From the NCBI GenBank assembly GCA_900491605.1, contig UESW01004258.1, positions 412,767 to 476,766 of the forward strand: a stretch of 64,000 nt of DNA. The letters run 5' to 3'. How positions within the stretch are numbered: position 1 is the first letter of the stretch; each line of letters begins with the position of its first letter. The translations under genes were made by a program, and so were the position numbers. Positions 54,000 through 64,000 of the stretch are shown here, piece by piece. This DNA is from Calamus simplicifolius. Its lineage: Eukaryota; Streptophyta; Magnoliopsida; Arecales; Arecaceae. A model generated the notes under the pieces. It was not told where the DNA came from, searched no databases, and was given only the letters and a program-made list of their open reading frames with translations.

Positions 54000-54619
54000 A
54001 TTGTATTTTCTTTTTTCTTTATCTTATGTAACTGACCTTGGGCCCAATTATGTACTTATCCTTGGCTATCAATGAAGAAACTTTTTGTCCAAGCTTCTTA
54101 CTTTTGTACCTCTCTTCTATAGTTAATGAAAAAGTCCTTTACTCAAAATCTCTTTGTGCCTTGATCTGTTTGCTTCTTTCACTTTTGAGAGAAATGCCTC
54201 ACTATGCCAAATCAGACATGCCGGCGACATTGTACCTGGATGTTGTATCTTCCAAACTGTTCTTTTGAACCTTGAGCGTTGCGCATGTCGGCCGTGCCGA
54301 GACCAAACTTGAACACATCGCCGAGATGTAAACTGGCTACATGAATGCCCAATGCTGTTGTGGGCTGTTTGAAAAAAGGCTCGCCTGTGTATGAATCTTT
54401 CTGAAGGCTTGGAAAAATCGGCAGATGACTTGCTGCCGGGATTAACTTTGGAGGTATCGAGGCCGACCAGAAAGGGTCAGAACCAATTTAGCCGTTGTAA
54501 GGGCACCAGGGGCAAGTGAGGTTGACCAGAGGAAGTCTATGTCAACTTGCTCGGTGCTAAAAACACATGAACCGGTTAGGGCCGATTAGGAAAGGCCACG
54601 ACCGTGCTGTATCGAGCTG

Positions 54620-55510
54620 TTAGGAGAGATACCACCGTGCCGGGGCTGAGGGGGGTGGTGCCGATGGTTGCCTTGAACCACTTCAGTGGTATGTAAGCCG
54701 TGTGAAGGGCAACTCAACTGGGTATGGGGCTGTTAGGGTCTTGACCGACTCGGGGGCACCACCGTGCCGAGGTCGAGTGGTGTCCCGTTAGCCGCGATGC
54801 TAGTGAGTTCCTTTCGAACCACTTCAGGGGTTTGTGTGCCACCTGAAGGGCAACTCAGCCGGGTATGGAGCTGTTAGGGTCTTAACCGACTTGGGGGCAC
54901 GCCATGCCGGGGCCGAGTGGTGTCCCATTAGCCGCGATGCCAGTGAGCTCCTTTTGAACCACTTCAGGGGTTTGTGTGCCACCTGAAGGGCGACTCAGCC
55001 GGGTACGGAGCTGTTAGGGTCTTAACCGACTCGAGGGCACCGCCATGCCGGGGCCGAGTGGTGTCCCATTAGCCGCGATGCTAGTGAGCTCCTTTTGAAC
55101 CACTTCAGGGGTTTGTGTGCCACCTGAAGGGCGACTAAGCCGGGTACGGAGCTGTTAGGGTCTTAACCGACTCGGGGGCACTGCCATGCCGGGGCCGAGT
55201 GGTGTCCCGTTAGCCGTGATGCTAGTGAGCTCCTTTTGAACCACTTCAGGAGTTTGTGTGCCATCTGAAGGGCGACTCAGCCAGGTACGAAGCTGTTAGG
55301 GTCTTAACCGACTCGGGGGCACCACCGTGCCGGGGCCAAGTGGTGTCCCATTAGCCGCGATGCCAGTGAGCTCCTTTTGAACCACTTCAGGGGTTTGTGT
55401 GCCACCTGAAGGGCGACTCAGCCGGGTATGGAGCTGCTAGGGTCTTAACCGACTGGGGGCACCGCCGTGCCGAGGCCGAGTGGTGTTCCATTAGCCACGA
55501 TGGCGGCGAG
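54620..55510. repeat. ~141-bp tandem array (~6 units) between antisense gene and pol of Tat-C
   Basis: CTGTTAGGGTCTTAACCGAC recurs at about 54731, 54872, 55012, 55153, 55294 and 55435 (140-141 bp apart). Each unit holds CCACTTCAGGGGTTTGTGTG, whose end pairs with GCCACCTGAAGGG as an imperfect inverted repeat. 54000-54620 is single-copy spacer without a gene. Confidence 0.93.
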
Positions 55511-55604
55511 CTCCTTTTGAGAGACTTGGCCCTCGGACGCAAGGGAGAATAGGCTGCTGTGTTAGAAAGGGCCTCCTTTATTACTTCACGCTCCAGGGGA
55601 ATAC

Positions 55605-56720
55605 ATTATTGATAATATTGGTGGAGGTTATCCGCATTCCAGGTACGTGGAATGGGTTTTCCATCGAGTTCCTCTAATTTGTATGCCCCCTGTGAAGTGT
55701 TTCGGTGACACGGTAAGGACCCTCCCAGTTGGGGGATAGCTTGCCCCCATCCGTAGGCTTTGAAACCTCAGCTTTTCTCAAAACCAAGTCTCCGCAGCAG
55801 AAAACCTTGGGACGAACTCGAGCGTTGTAGTACTTGGCCGCTCGCTGACGGAAGGTCATCATGTGCAGCCTCGCCTAATCGTGCGCCTCATCTATGAAGT
55901 CCAGGTTAGCCCGTATCAGTGCAGAGTTGTTTTCCTCGTTGAAGGACTCCACACGTGGGCTGGGCAAACCGATCTCAACGGGGATGACGGCTTCAGATCC
56001 GAAGGCAAGACTGAAAGGAGTCTTGCCCATCAGGGCTCTAGGGGTCGTGTGGTAGGCCCAGATCACACCGGGGAGCTCCTCCACCCATTGACCTTTGGAC
56101 CCATATAGCCGGGTTCTGAGTCCTCTAAGGATGGTGCGATTCATGGCCTCGGCTTCTCCATTGGTTTGAGGATGGCCGACAGAAGTGAATCGGTGATGAA
56201 TGCCTAGCTCGCCACAAAAGACTTTGAATGCTTCATTGTTGAATTGGCGGCCATTGTCCGTGACGAGGGTGTGGGGCAGGCCGAAACGGCATATGATCGA
56301 CTTCAGAAGAAGGCTTTGACTTTGCTTTCGGTGATCTTGGCCAGTGCCTCGATCTCAACCCACTTGGTGAAGTAATCGATGGCGACTAGCAAAAATCTCC
56401 ACTGCCCTGAAGCTGGAGGGAATGGCCCGAGAATGTCCATTCTCCACTGGGCGAAAGGCCATGGGGCTGAGAGCGGACTCATTAGGGCAGACAGTTGATG
56501 TTGGATGTGTGCATGGCACTAGCAACTATCGCACTTCTGAACCAATCTAGCTGCGTCTTCCCTCATTGTGAGCCAGAAGTATCCTTGACGGAGGGCTTTT
56601 TGAGCTAAAGATCTGCCCCTAGGTGATTTCCATAGATGCATTTGTGAATCTCTCTAAGGATGTAGTCAGCGTCGGTGGGCCCTACACACTTGAGTAGGGG
56701 GTAGGAGAACAACCTTCTGT
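55605..56720 (-). pseudogene. integrase of Tat-C
   Basis: Minus strand from about 56720: HHCC zinc finger EIHKCIYGNHLGADL ... QKCDSC; then MDILGPFPPASGQWRFLLVA with the first Asp; a frame change at about 56300; ICRFGLPHTLVTDNG with the second Asp; FTSVGHPQTNGEAEAMNRT with the Glu. Then GVIWAYHTTPRALMGKTPFS and FGSEAVIPVEIGLPS. A TAG at about 55873 precedes MMTFRQRAAKYYNARVRPK and GDLVLRKAEVSK. End LDGKPIPRTWNADNLHQYYQ at about 55610 after another frameshift. All three acidic catalytic residues are present. At least two frameshifts and one nonsense change. Confidence 0.88.
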
Positions 56721-56876
56721 ATAGACGCCCGTCCAGGAGGATGAATTTGGAGGCTCTCCACTTGAGCAGCCTAACCTCATTGTGATCATCAGGGAGAGTG
56801 TCGTCAGTGAGATAACGGACATAGGCGTCCATCCATGTGGGCTCTTGGGTGAGTGGGAGGACTTCTTCACTGTCCT

Positions 56877-57350
56877 CTATGCTGGGTCTTTCCAAATATT
56901 CAATATAAGCATCTCTCGCCAAGCCATCGGTGGAGGTGGCCAGACGAGAAAGGTGTCGGCCTTGGCATTTTCGCTCCGAGAAATGTAACTGATACTGAAG
57001 TAAGGCAGTATGGAAGTTAGGAGCTGAACCTTGCCCAAATATTGCACCATAATGGGGTCGCGCACTTCATATTCCCCATGGATTTGTTCAGAGACAAGTT
57101 GTGAGTCGGTAAAGGCTCTGAGACGCCTTACTCCCAACTCTCGGGCTAGCCTTAACCCAGCCAGCAGGGCCTCGTACTCGGCTTGGTTGTTGATGGCTTC
57201 GAATAGGAACCGCAGGGCACATTCCGTCCTTTCTCCACCCGGCCCGGCAAGAATGAGGCCGGCGCCGCTTCCTTGTGAATTTGATGTGTCATCCACATGA
57301 AGAAACCAGGATTCTCCATCATCATTTGGCTCAGGTTCGCACTGCTCCAT
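56877..57350 (-). pseudogene. second (archaeal-type) RNase H of Tat-C
   Basis: Minus strand: WFLHVDDTSNSQGSGAGLIL, CALRFLFEAINNQAEYEALL, GLRLARELGVRRLRAFTDSQ and SENAKADTFLVWPPP. This is the extra RNase H that Tat elements carry after the ordinary one. The D, E (QAEYEAL) and D (TDSQ) residues are present; HVDG is expected where HVDD stands. The tail ADTFLVWPP departs from the usual A-D-x-L-A. The frame continues through a linker (56605-56922) into integrase. Confidence 0.88.
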
Positions 57351-57410
57351 GGGAGCCTCTTTGGGATCTTCCTCCGTCCAAGTGCACTCGATCAGGAAAT
57401 CGGCTAAGAC

Positions 57411-57935
57411 CTAAGACTTCAGCGCTGGCCAAGCTTGAAAAGAAAGGTCGAACTCTCCCAGCTTGATGGCCCACTTGGCCAGTCGGCCTAAAGTGTCCGG
57501 GCGAGCCAGAATGGCTCGAAGGGGCTGATCCGTGAGCACCACAATAGGATGGGCTTGAAAGTACGGATGGAGGCATCGGGCAGAGACTATCAAGGCAAAA
57601 ATAACTTTCTCTGTCTTGGAATATCTGACCTCTGCGTCGTGAAGGACCTTACTCACATAATGGATGGGTCTCTGAGTTCCATCGGCATCGAGGCGCACCA
57701 GGACTGAGCTAACGGCTTCCGACGAAGCAGCTAAGTAGAGGAAGAGACCTTCTCCATCTCTTGGCTTGGATAGAAGTGGCGGAGAAGACAGGAATGCCTT
57801 CAACTCGTCGAAGGCTTTCTGGCAGTCGTCCGTCCATTCGAAACTATTCATTTTCCGCAGGGCCTTGAAGAAAGGCAGGCATCTCTCAGCCGATTTAGAG
57901 AGGAAACGACTTAGAGCCGCTAACCTCCCTATCAA
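57411..57935 (-). pseudogene. RT thumb and first RNase H of Tat-C
   Basis: Minus strand: RLAALSRFLSKSAERCLPFF, FEWTDDCQKAFDELKAFLSS, LFLYLAASSEAVSSVLVR, RPIHYVSKVLHDAEVRYSK and VVLTDQPLRAILARPDTLGR. Catalytic acids of the ordinary RNase H are partly lost (YLAAS where V/L-D-A-S is usual), as reported for the first RNase H in two-RNase-H Tat elements. A stop after PALKS at 57411-57413 separates it from VLADFLIECTW. Confidence 0.85.
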
Positions 57936-59036
57936 TCATTGCACTTCCTTTTTGCTGGACGGTGGCCTCATGTCGAGTATGGCGCTGATCTTCTCTGGGT
58001 TTGCCTCGATCCCTCGCTGGGTCACCATGAAGCCCAGGAACTTGCCCGTCGTGACCCCAAAAGCACACTTCTTGGGGTTTAGCTTGACTTGGAAGCGATG
58101 GAGGTTATTGAAGGTCTCCTTTAGGTCGGAGACGTGATCAGATGCGTGGGTGCTTTTTGTCAGCATGTCGTCTACATAGACTTCCATGTTCCGGCCTAGC
58201 TGATCCCGGAACACTCTGTTCATCAACCTTTGGTAGGTTGCTCCCGCGTTATTGAGGCCGAAAGGCATCACCTTGTGGCAATAAATGCCCTTCTCTGTGA
58301 CAAAGGAGGTGTGTTCCTCGTTGCTAGGGTCTATCCTTATCTGATTATATCCTGAGAAGGCATCCATGAAACTGAGGAGTTCGTGCCCAGAGGTGGAATC
58401 TACCAGCTGATCAATTCTGGGCAGGGGGAAGCTGTCTTTCAGACACGCCTTGTTGAGGTCGGTGAAGTCTATGCAAATCCTCCAGCTCCCATTTGCCTTA
58501 CGCACCATGACCACATTGGCTAGCCAATCAGGGTAGTGCGCTTCCCGGATATGGCCGGCACTGAGTAGCTTGTTAACTTCATCATCAATGGCCTTTTGTC
58601 GGTCAGGGGCAAAGCTTCTCTTCTTTTGGCGGATCGGGCGGTGTCGTGGATCAATGTTGAGCTTGTGGGTGATCACTTTCGAGGGATGCCTGGCATATCA
58701 GACGTCGACCAGGCAAAAATGTCCGAGTTAGCCCTCGGAAAACCCAAGAGATGCTCCCGGTCCTCCAGGGGAAGGAGTCCTCCAATACGGACGGTCTTCG
58801 CCGGGTCCTCCCCAAGGGGGAAGGTTAGAAGGTGCTCAGCTGGCTCTCCTCCCTTACTAGAGTCTCTGGGGTTGGACGTCTCTAAAGCTGGCTCAACTTC
58901 CAGGGGACTTGATGCCGCGTGATAACAGGGTAGGACCGGGCTGGTCTCACCGCGCATCTCTCCAACTCCCTCACTAGTGGGGAACTGCACTAGTAGACGC
59001 CGGGTAGAAATGACTGCGTCCAAAAGGTTCAGACCT
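57936..59036 (-). pseudogene. reverse transcriptase and upstream linker of Tat-C
   Basis: Linker: LGLNLLDAVISTRRLLVQFP, GEPAEHLLTFPLGEDPAKTV, FAWSTSDMPGIP. RT: HKLNIDPRHRPIRQKKRSFA, LLSAGHIREAHYPDWLANVV, WRICIDFTDLNKACLKDSFP, LLSFMDAFSGYNQIRID, MPFGLNNAGATYQRLMNRVF, EVYVDDMLTKS (catalytic YVDD), KLNPKKCAFGVTTGKFLGFM. The 741-bp RT frame (57936-58676) is uninterrupted; a frame change joins it to the linker. It is directly preceded by the deletion junction at about 59036. Confidence 0.92.
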
Positions 59037-59771
59037 AGACTTGCATCATTGCTTTGTAGCTCTCGAGATGATCGAGAGAATCGATCGTACCATCGTACGG
59101 GTCCACCTGGGGGAAACAAAACCTGAAGGGGACAGGCTCCTCCAATATCCGGCGGGTGTAAGGAGGACGGGTGTCAAACTCTTCCTCTGACTGATGATTG
59201 ATTTTCTTGGCGAGCTCGTCGAGCCACCTGTTGTACTCCTCCAGGCGTTCCTCGCCTGGCGGCTGATTATCGGGGCCCTCCAAGATGGCTCGGAGGAAGA
59301 AGAAGAAGAAGAAGCAGAAGGAGATGGAGACGGGAGTCGGGACTTCCGCCTGGGCTCCTCATGATGATGCGGCTCGGGAGGAAATTTGTTGGGGCCGTGG
59401 TCAGGAGACCATGGCCGCTTGGGGGGCTCACGTCGGGGCTTCCTAGGGGAAGCCGAACGTTGGCTGGTCTCTCACCGACCGGCCTCCTGCCGAGGAGAGC
59501 CTCCCCTCGCCGACTGCTGACTGGCGGAGGGAGCGGTCTGATGTTGGGTGGCCACGGACTGTTGTTGCTGGAGCCCATGGACCATGGCTGTGAGATTTTG
59601 GACCTGACGGGAAAGGGTCACCAGCCGCTCCGCTGTTTGATTAGCAGCCTCCGGCGGTGGACAGGTAACTGGAGGGTTGGTAGCAGGGGGATTGGCCTCC
59701 TGCTGCCTAGTTGGCGGGGGAAGCCCCGTCGGGCAGTTGATGGAGGCGTCCTGAGCTCTCGTCACCACCAT
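59037..59771 (-). pseudogene. gag N-terminal half of Tat-C, truncated by internal deletion
   Basis: The ATG at 59771 gives MVVTRAQDASINCPTGLPPP, then NQTAERLVTLSRQVQNLTAM (coiled coil), a Pro/Gln stretch, a frame change, and EERLEEYNRWLDELAKKINH with FRFCFPQVDPYDGTIDSLDH and LESYKAMMQ. The sequence then jumps to the protease-RT linker. In Tat-A the next residues after this point are ALLCISFSATLRK, so about 1.25 kb (gag C-terminal half and protease) is missing. Confidence 0.85.
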
Positions 59772-59856
59772 GGTTTCTAGAAGAGAAGAGGGGGTGGAGA
59801 GAGTCTCACCTACTGAGATGTAGCGCTGGGAGAATGTTCGCTACTTTTTCTTGCAT

Positions 59857-59873
59857 CCCTTTCTGGCGCGCCA
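59857..59873 (-). other. primer binding site of Tat-C
   Basis: Minus strand TGGCGCGCCAGAAAGGG, 3 bp inside the LTR; tRNA not identified. Confidence 0.6.
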
Positions 59874-59876
59874 ATC

Positions 59877-62438
59877 TAATGACGCCCAATCACCGATCCT
59901 GAACGTCGGGAACGAAGTGCTTCTCGAACCTTTGCTTCACCAGGTTGCCTGTAAAGAAGTCCCAAGACCGGAGAGGATTCTCCGGTGGGACCCTCCGATG
60001 CCCAAGTTAGCAATTGAGGTCACAGCTGAAGAGGGGCTCGAGTGAGCCCTTTTTGGTATGGAAAAGGAGATCTCGGAGAGGAGAGATTCCTTTCTGAGTG
60101 CTAAGACAGCGATTTTGGGGATTATCGCACATACCTATTTAGAGAGTGGATTCATCTTTTTATAGGGGTTGACTTGATCACGTGGGATTCCGTGAGGAAG
60201 GAATGTCTGCGAGTTCTTGGAAGTTGTGTGGATCTGGGCAGGTTGGTGGGTCCTGTCCCATCAGAGAGGGAGAAAACAGCGGTTGGTGGGTTATGTCCCA
60301 TCAATTAGTGGGGTTGCTGAGTTGTGGGTCTAGTCCCATCAACAACGTGGCCAGTGGGTAGGTGGACCTGGCGTTGTCAGGCTGCGTGAATCAAAGAGGT
60401 GGTTTCTTGAACTGCTGGGGCCGATCTGGAGAGAACTGGGACATCTCGACCTTCCCGGGGGAGCCGAGGCTGAGCCTGGTTGACCAGGGGCGGCCGGGGC
60501 CGACCTCCCCAGCCAGGAAGTACCGGGGCGGGGCTGGCCAAGGATGGCCTGGGCCGACTCGGTGGGCTTGGAGATGCCGGGGCCAAGAGGGGCCGACCAG
60601 GGATGGCCGGGGCCGACTCGGCAGGCTCGGAGACGCCGGGGCCGAGAGGGGCCGGCCAGGAATGGCCGGGGCCGAGAGGGGCTGAACAGGAATGACCGGG
60701 GCCGACTTGGCGGGCTTGGAGATGCCGGGGCCGAGAGGGGCCGGCCAGGGATGGCCGGGCCGACACGGCGGGCTCGGAGATGCTGGGGCCGAGAGAGGCC
60801 GGCCAGGAATGGCTTGGGCTGACTCGATGGGCTTGGAGACGCTGGGGCCGAGAGTGGTCGGTCAGGGATGGCCAGGGCCGACTCGGCGGGCTCGGAGATG
60901 CCGGGGCCGAGAGGGGTCAGCCAGGGATGGCCGGGGCCGACTTAGCGGACTCGGAGATGCCGGGGCTGAGAGGGGTCGACCAGGAATGGCCGGGGCTGAC
61001 TCGGCGGGCTCAGAGAAGCCGGGGCCGAGAGGGGCCGGCCAGGAATGGCTTGGGCCGACTCGGCGGGCTTGGAGACGCCGGGGCCAAGAGGAGTCGGCCA
61101 GGGATTGCCGGGGTCGACTCGGCGGGCTTGGAGACGCCGGGGCCGAGAGGAGCAGGCCAGGGATGGCCGGGGCCGACTCGGCGGGCTCGAAGATGTCGGG
61201 GCCGAGAGGGGCCAGCCAGGGATGGCCGGGGCCGACTCGGCGGGCTCGGAGATGCCAGGGGCCGAGAGGGGCCGGCCAGGGATGGTCGGGGCTAACTCGG
61301 CAGGCTCGGAGATGCCGGGGCTGAGAGTTGCCGGCCAGGAATGGCCGGGGCCGACTCGGCGGGCTTGGAGACGCCGGGGCCGAGAGGGGCCGGCCAGGGA
61401 TGGCCGGGGCTGACTCGGTAGGCTCGTAGAAGCCGGGGCTGAGAGGGGCCAGCCAGGAATGGCCTGGGCCGACTCGGCGGCTTGGAGATTCGGGGCCGAG
61501 AGAGGCCAGCCAGGAATGGCCTGGGCTGACTCGGCGGGCTTGGAGATGTTGGGGCCGAGAGGGGCCGGTCAGGGATGGCCAGGGCCGACTCGAAGGGCTC
61601 GGAGACGCCGGGGCCGAGAGGGGCCAGCCAGGGATGGCTAGGGCTGACTTAGCGGACTCGGAGATGCTGAGGCTGAGAGGGGTCAGCCAGGAATGGCCGG
61701 GGCTGACTCGGCGGGCTCAGAGAAGCCGGGGCCGAGAGGGGCCGGCCAGGAATGGCTTGGGCCGACTCGGCGGGCTTGGAGATGCCGGGGCCAAGAGGAG
61801 TCGGCCAGGGATTGCCGGGGCCGACTCGGCGGGCTTGGAGACGCCGGGGAGAGGGGCCGGCCAGGGATGACCGGGGCTGACTCGGCGGGCTCGGAGATGC
61901 CGGGGCCGAGAGGGGTCGGCCAGGGATGGCCGGGGCCGACTCGGCGGGCTCGGAGACGTCGGGGCCGAGAGAGGCCGGCCAGGGATGGCCGGGGCTGACT
62001 CGGCGGGCTCGGAGACGCCGGGGCTGAGAGTTGCCGGCCAGGAATGGCCGGGGCCAACTCGGCGGGCTTGGAGACGCCGGGGCCGAGAGGGGCCGGCCAG
62101 GGATGGCCGGGGCCGAGAGGGGCCGGTCAGGAATGGCCTGGGCCGACTCGGCGGGCTTGGAGACGTTGGGGACGAGAGGGGCCGGCCAGGAATGGCCTGG
62201 GCCGACTCGGCGGGCTTGAAAACGCCGGAGCCGAGAGGGGCCGGGGGATGGCCGGGCCGACTCGGCGGGCTCGGAGAAGTCGGGGCCGAGAGGGGCCGGC
62301 CAGGAATGGCCTGGGCCGACTCGACGGGCTTGGAGACGCTGGGGCCGATAGGGGCCGGCCAGGAATGGCCTGGGCCGTAAAATGTATGATTTTATCAGAT
62401 TTCCCCTGCGGCTGCATGTGGCTACACCAGCCACATCA
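59877..62438 (-). repeat. 5' LTR of Tat-C
   Basis: Same sequence as 49493-51132 but 922 bp longer because of extra 59-bp units. The inner end reads TAATGACG where the partner has TGATGACG, so the terminal TG is TA here. Minus-strand TATA at about 60156-60164. Confidence 0.93.
60530..62376. repeat. 59-bp tandem array (~31 units) in Tat-C 5' LTR
   Basis: Same unit as 50150-51066, about twice the copy number; a few units are shortened (for example near 60680, 61480, 62110 and 62240). Confidence 0.93.
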
Positions 62439-62443
62439 ATTGC

Positions 62444-63076
62444 TAATTAAAGAAAGAACCTCTAACTCTGACTCTCTAGACTGCAGATGCGATACGGCAG
62501 TTGGTAACAATGGAATAACACATTTAATACAATATCTCTGCATATTCTGCTGTATTCTACTAAATAAACAGTAATTCATGGATCCCTCTGTCCATGGGAG
62601 TTTATTACATGAACCAAGAAATATGGATTGGAGCAAGCGTCCCCTGACCTCTAACACAATATACATGCACCAAGAAATATGGGATTCGCATCTAATGTAC
62701 TTCCCACAAAGTTTAAAGTAGTTTTTATTGGATGGAATTGCATGAGAGACCCATTATAAATTTGATGGGCAACCTTCTTTCCACGCAACACCAAAATTCT
62801 TGTGCATTTAATGTTGAAACAGTACTGAAAATAATGATTACGATGACTCGCCACAAAAGATCAAGAATGAGTCCAACAAAATATCTTGGGTCAAAAAAGC
62901 TTTATATCCTTATGTATTATGCATGAGAGAGCTCATATGCACATGATGGTTGATCATGCATATACGGACTGCATATGCGATGTGCAAAAAATAAAATTAT
63001 TTTTGATATGCATACATGATTAATTACCGTATGCGATGCACACGATCTACATCATGCACGGTACATAAAGTTTTTT
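62444..63076. other. no recognisable gene
   Basis: AT-rich flank after the Tat-C target site; nothing identified. Confidence 0.5.
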
Positions 63077-63150
63077 CCTAATAAGAGAGATATTGTCATA
63101 CTCCTAACTCATGCTATAGGCTTGTGGCATGGCTACATATCGCATAGGTA

Positions 63151-63235
<85 letters not shown>

Positions 63236-63690
63236 AAGCCTATATTTAATAATTTTTAATTTAATGGTAATATAAATTTTGATTAAGCTGAAATGATTTC
63301 TAAATATAGTATAATTATCAATAAAACAAAGCCAATTATTTACAAAATACTCATTCAAAAATCTAATTGTAGCATAGAATATTTTCCCATAGATTCTAAT
63401 TCGTACTCTGATGATAATCATGTAGAGTGTAGCATAGAAACTCAAGCATTATTCTTGGCGCATGTGGTGCATATGATTTACATTGTACCAGCGCATAAAG
63501 CCCTTCCTAATAAGAGGGACCTTGTTATGCGCCTAACTCATGCCATGAGCTTATGGCATGGCTACGTATCGCATAAGTATGGTAAAAAATTATATATGTA
63601 AAGCTTATTTTTAATAACTTTTAATTTAATAATAATATAAACTTTATTAAGTAGGAATGGTTTTCAAATACAATATAATTACCAATAAAC
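63077..63690. repeat. direct duplication, offset 429 bp
   Basis: CCTAATAAGAGAGATATTG at 63077 and CCTAATAAGAGGGACCTTG at 63506 start two similar segments running through CTAACTCATGC, GGCATGGCTAC, ATCGCATA and TTTTTAATTTAAT. The first copy holds the (AT)40 tract where the second has only TTATATATG. Confidence 0.85.
63153..63232. repeat. (AT)40 microsatellite
   Basis: 80 bp of perfect AT dinucleotides; frames across it (Ile/Tyr runs) are not genes. Confidence 0.97.
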
Positions 63691-64000
63691 TTTGATTAAG
63701 TAGAAATGGTTTTCAAATATATATAAATACAATATATGTAAGCAGGAAACTCCCGCATTAATTACTACCTTACGAAATATGGGTACACTGAAGTAACACT
63801 ATAAGAATTAAAAAAAAGGTATTGCAACAACTATTCTTCACGAATAATAAAATATATGTAGAAAAAATATTTTTAAATAATATTTTATATTCGTTGAGAA
63901 TATATTATTACTCTATGTGATTTTTTTCCGACGAAAAAGGAACAATCGTGGCGTGGGAAATAAATTTATTCTGAAAGAACTGTCGGGATTAAGGTTGTGT
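63691..64000. other. no recognisable gene
   Basis: AT-rich; nothing identified up to the window end. Confidence 0.5.

Larger units (their letters stand above)
49493..62438 (-). mobile_element. Tat-type Ty3/gypsy element (Tat-C), 12.9 kb, internally deleted
   Basis: Flanked by ATTGC (49488-49492, 62439-62443). 3' LTR 49493-51132 (1640 bp) and 5' LTR 59877-62438 (2562 bp) differ mainly in the copy number of a 59-bp U3 repeat. Minus-strand order: LTR, primer site, gag (N-terminal half), deletion, RT, RNase H, second RNase H, integrase, 141-bp tandem array, antisense gene (plus strand), purine tract, LTR. The two RNase H domains and the antisense ORF are marks of the Tat lineage (Ogre/Retand/Grande group). 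Missing: the C-terminal half of gag and the protease, so movement would require another element. Confidence 0.95.

Noticed and set aside
60377..62574. many 100-260 codon ORFs on both strands
   Set aside because: Same 59-bp repeat in the other LTR; the reading frame rotates because 59 is not a multiple of 3.
63104..63445. 113-codon ORF with Ile-Tyr run
   Set aside because: Created by the (AT)40 microsatellite.

Overview
This is nuclear DNA from a flowering plant. The window is almost entirely transposable elements nested in one another, with at most two traces of host genes. The plant origin rests on the element lineages (Tekay-like chromovirus, Tat-type Ty3/gypsy with two RNase H domains, SIRE/Maximus-type Ty1/copia, CACTA) and on a CEP-type peptide gene and an IRK/PXC2-like receptor-kinase fragment. 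The species cannot be fixed from the sequence; a monocot is a guess.

Layout, left to right. (1) 1-7028, minus strand: Tekay-like chromovirus, its 3' LTR cut by the window start and its 5' LTR complete (2000 bp). (2) 7029-20015: an old plus-strand Tat element (Tat-A, gag to RT). The Tekay element abuts its gag, and SIRE-1 (7132-18350, 2012-bp LTRs, duplication GTTGG) sits 103 bp further along in the same gag. (3) 20016-~21360: one end of a CACTA transposon lying in Tat-A RT. (4) ~21360-24356: LTR, primer site and shortened gag of another Ty3/gypsy element. (5) 24357-~28920: minus-strand Tat-B 5' end, its LTR-like repeats, and a plus-strand LTR end. (6) 28940-31500: LINE-like debris, a small intact CEP-like gene at 30168-30479, and a copia pol tail. 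(7) 31961-47420: minus-strand Ty1/copia remnant; SIRE-2 (33233-43523, duplication AATGG) is inserted in its 3' LTR. (8) 47421-48602: two-exon fragment of an LRR receptor kinase gene. (9) 49493-62438: Tat-C, a 12.9-kb minus-strand element with duplication ATTGC, lacking mid-gag to protease but carrying an antisense gene. (10) 62444-64000: AT-rich flank with an (AT)40 tract inside a duplicated segment.

Coding capacity. Every retroelement pol gene is broken by 1-bp indels or by stops, many of them C-to-T type transitions, so none is autonomous as read here. The intact-looking gene is the CEP-like peptide. The antisense gene of Tat-C and ORF3 of SIRE-2 are close to intact.

Most interesting signals. 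Both SIRE elements carry a GAG|GTAAG donor in gag and a TGCAG|G acceptor at the pol start, both in phase 0. Splicing would join gag to pol in frame and bypass the gag stop. Each SIRE element has a third, non-envelope-like ORF: in SIRE-1 it has its own TATA box, and in SIRE-2 it lies behind a cluster of the same GAGTCGACTC motif that fills the LTR. The Tekay gag/protease junction holds a 125-bp intron-like insert bounded by repeats containing AGGT. All of this is read by eye; no alignment or database search was run.
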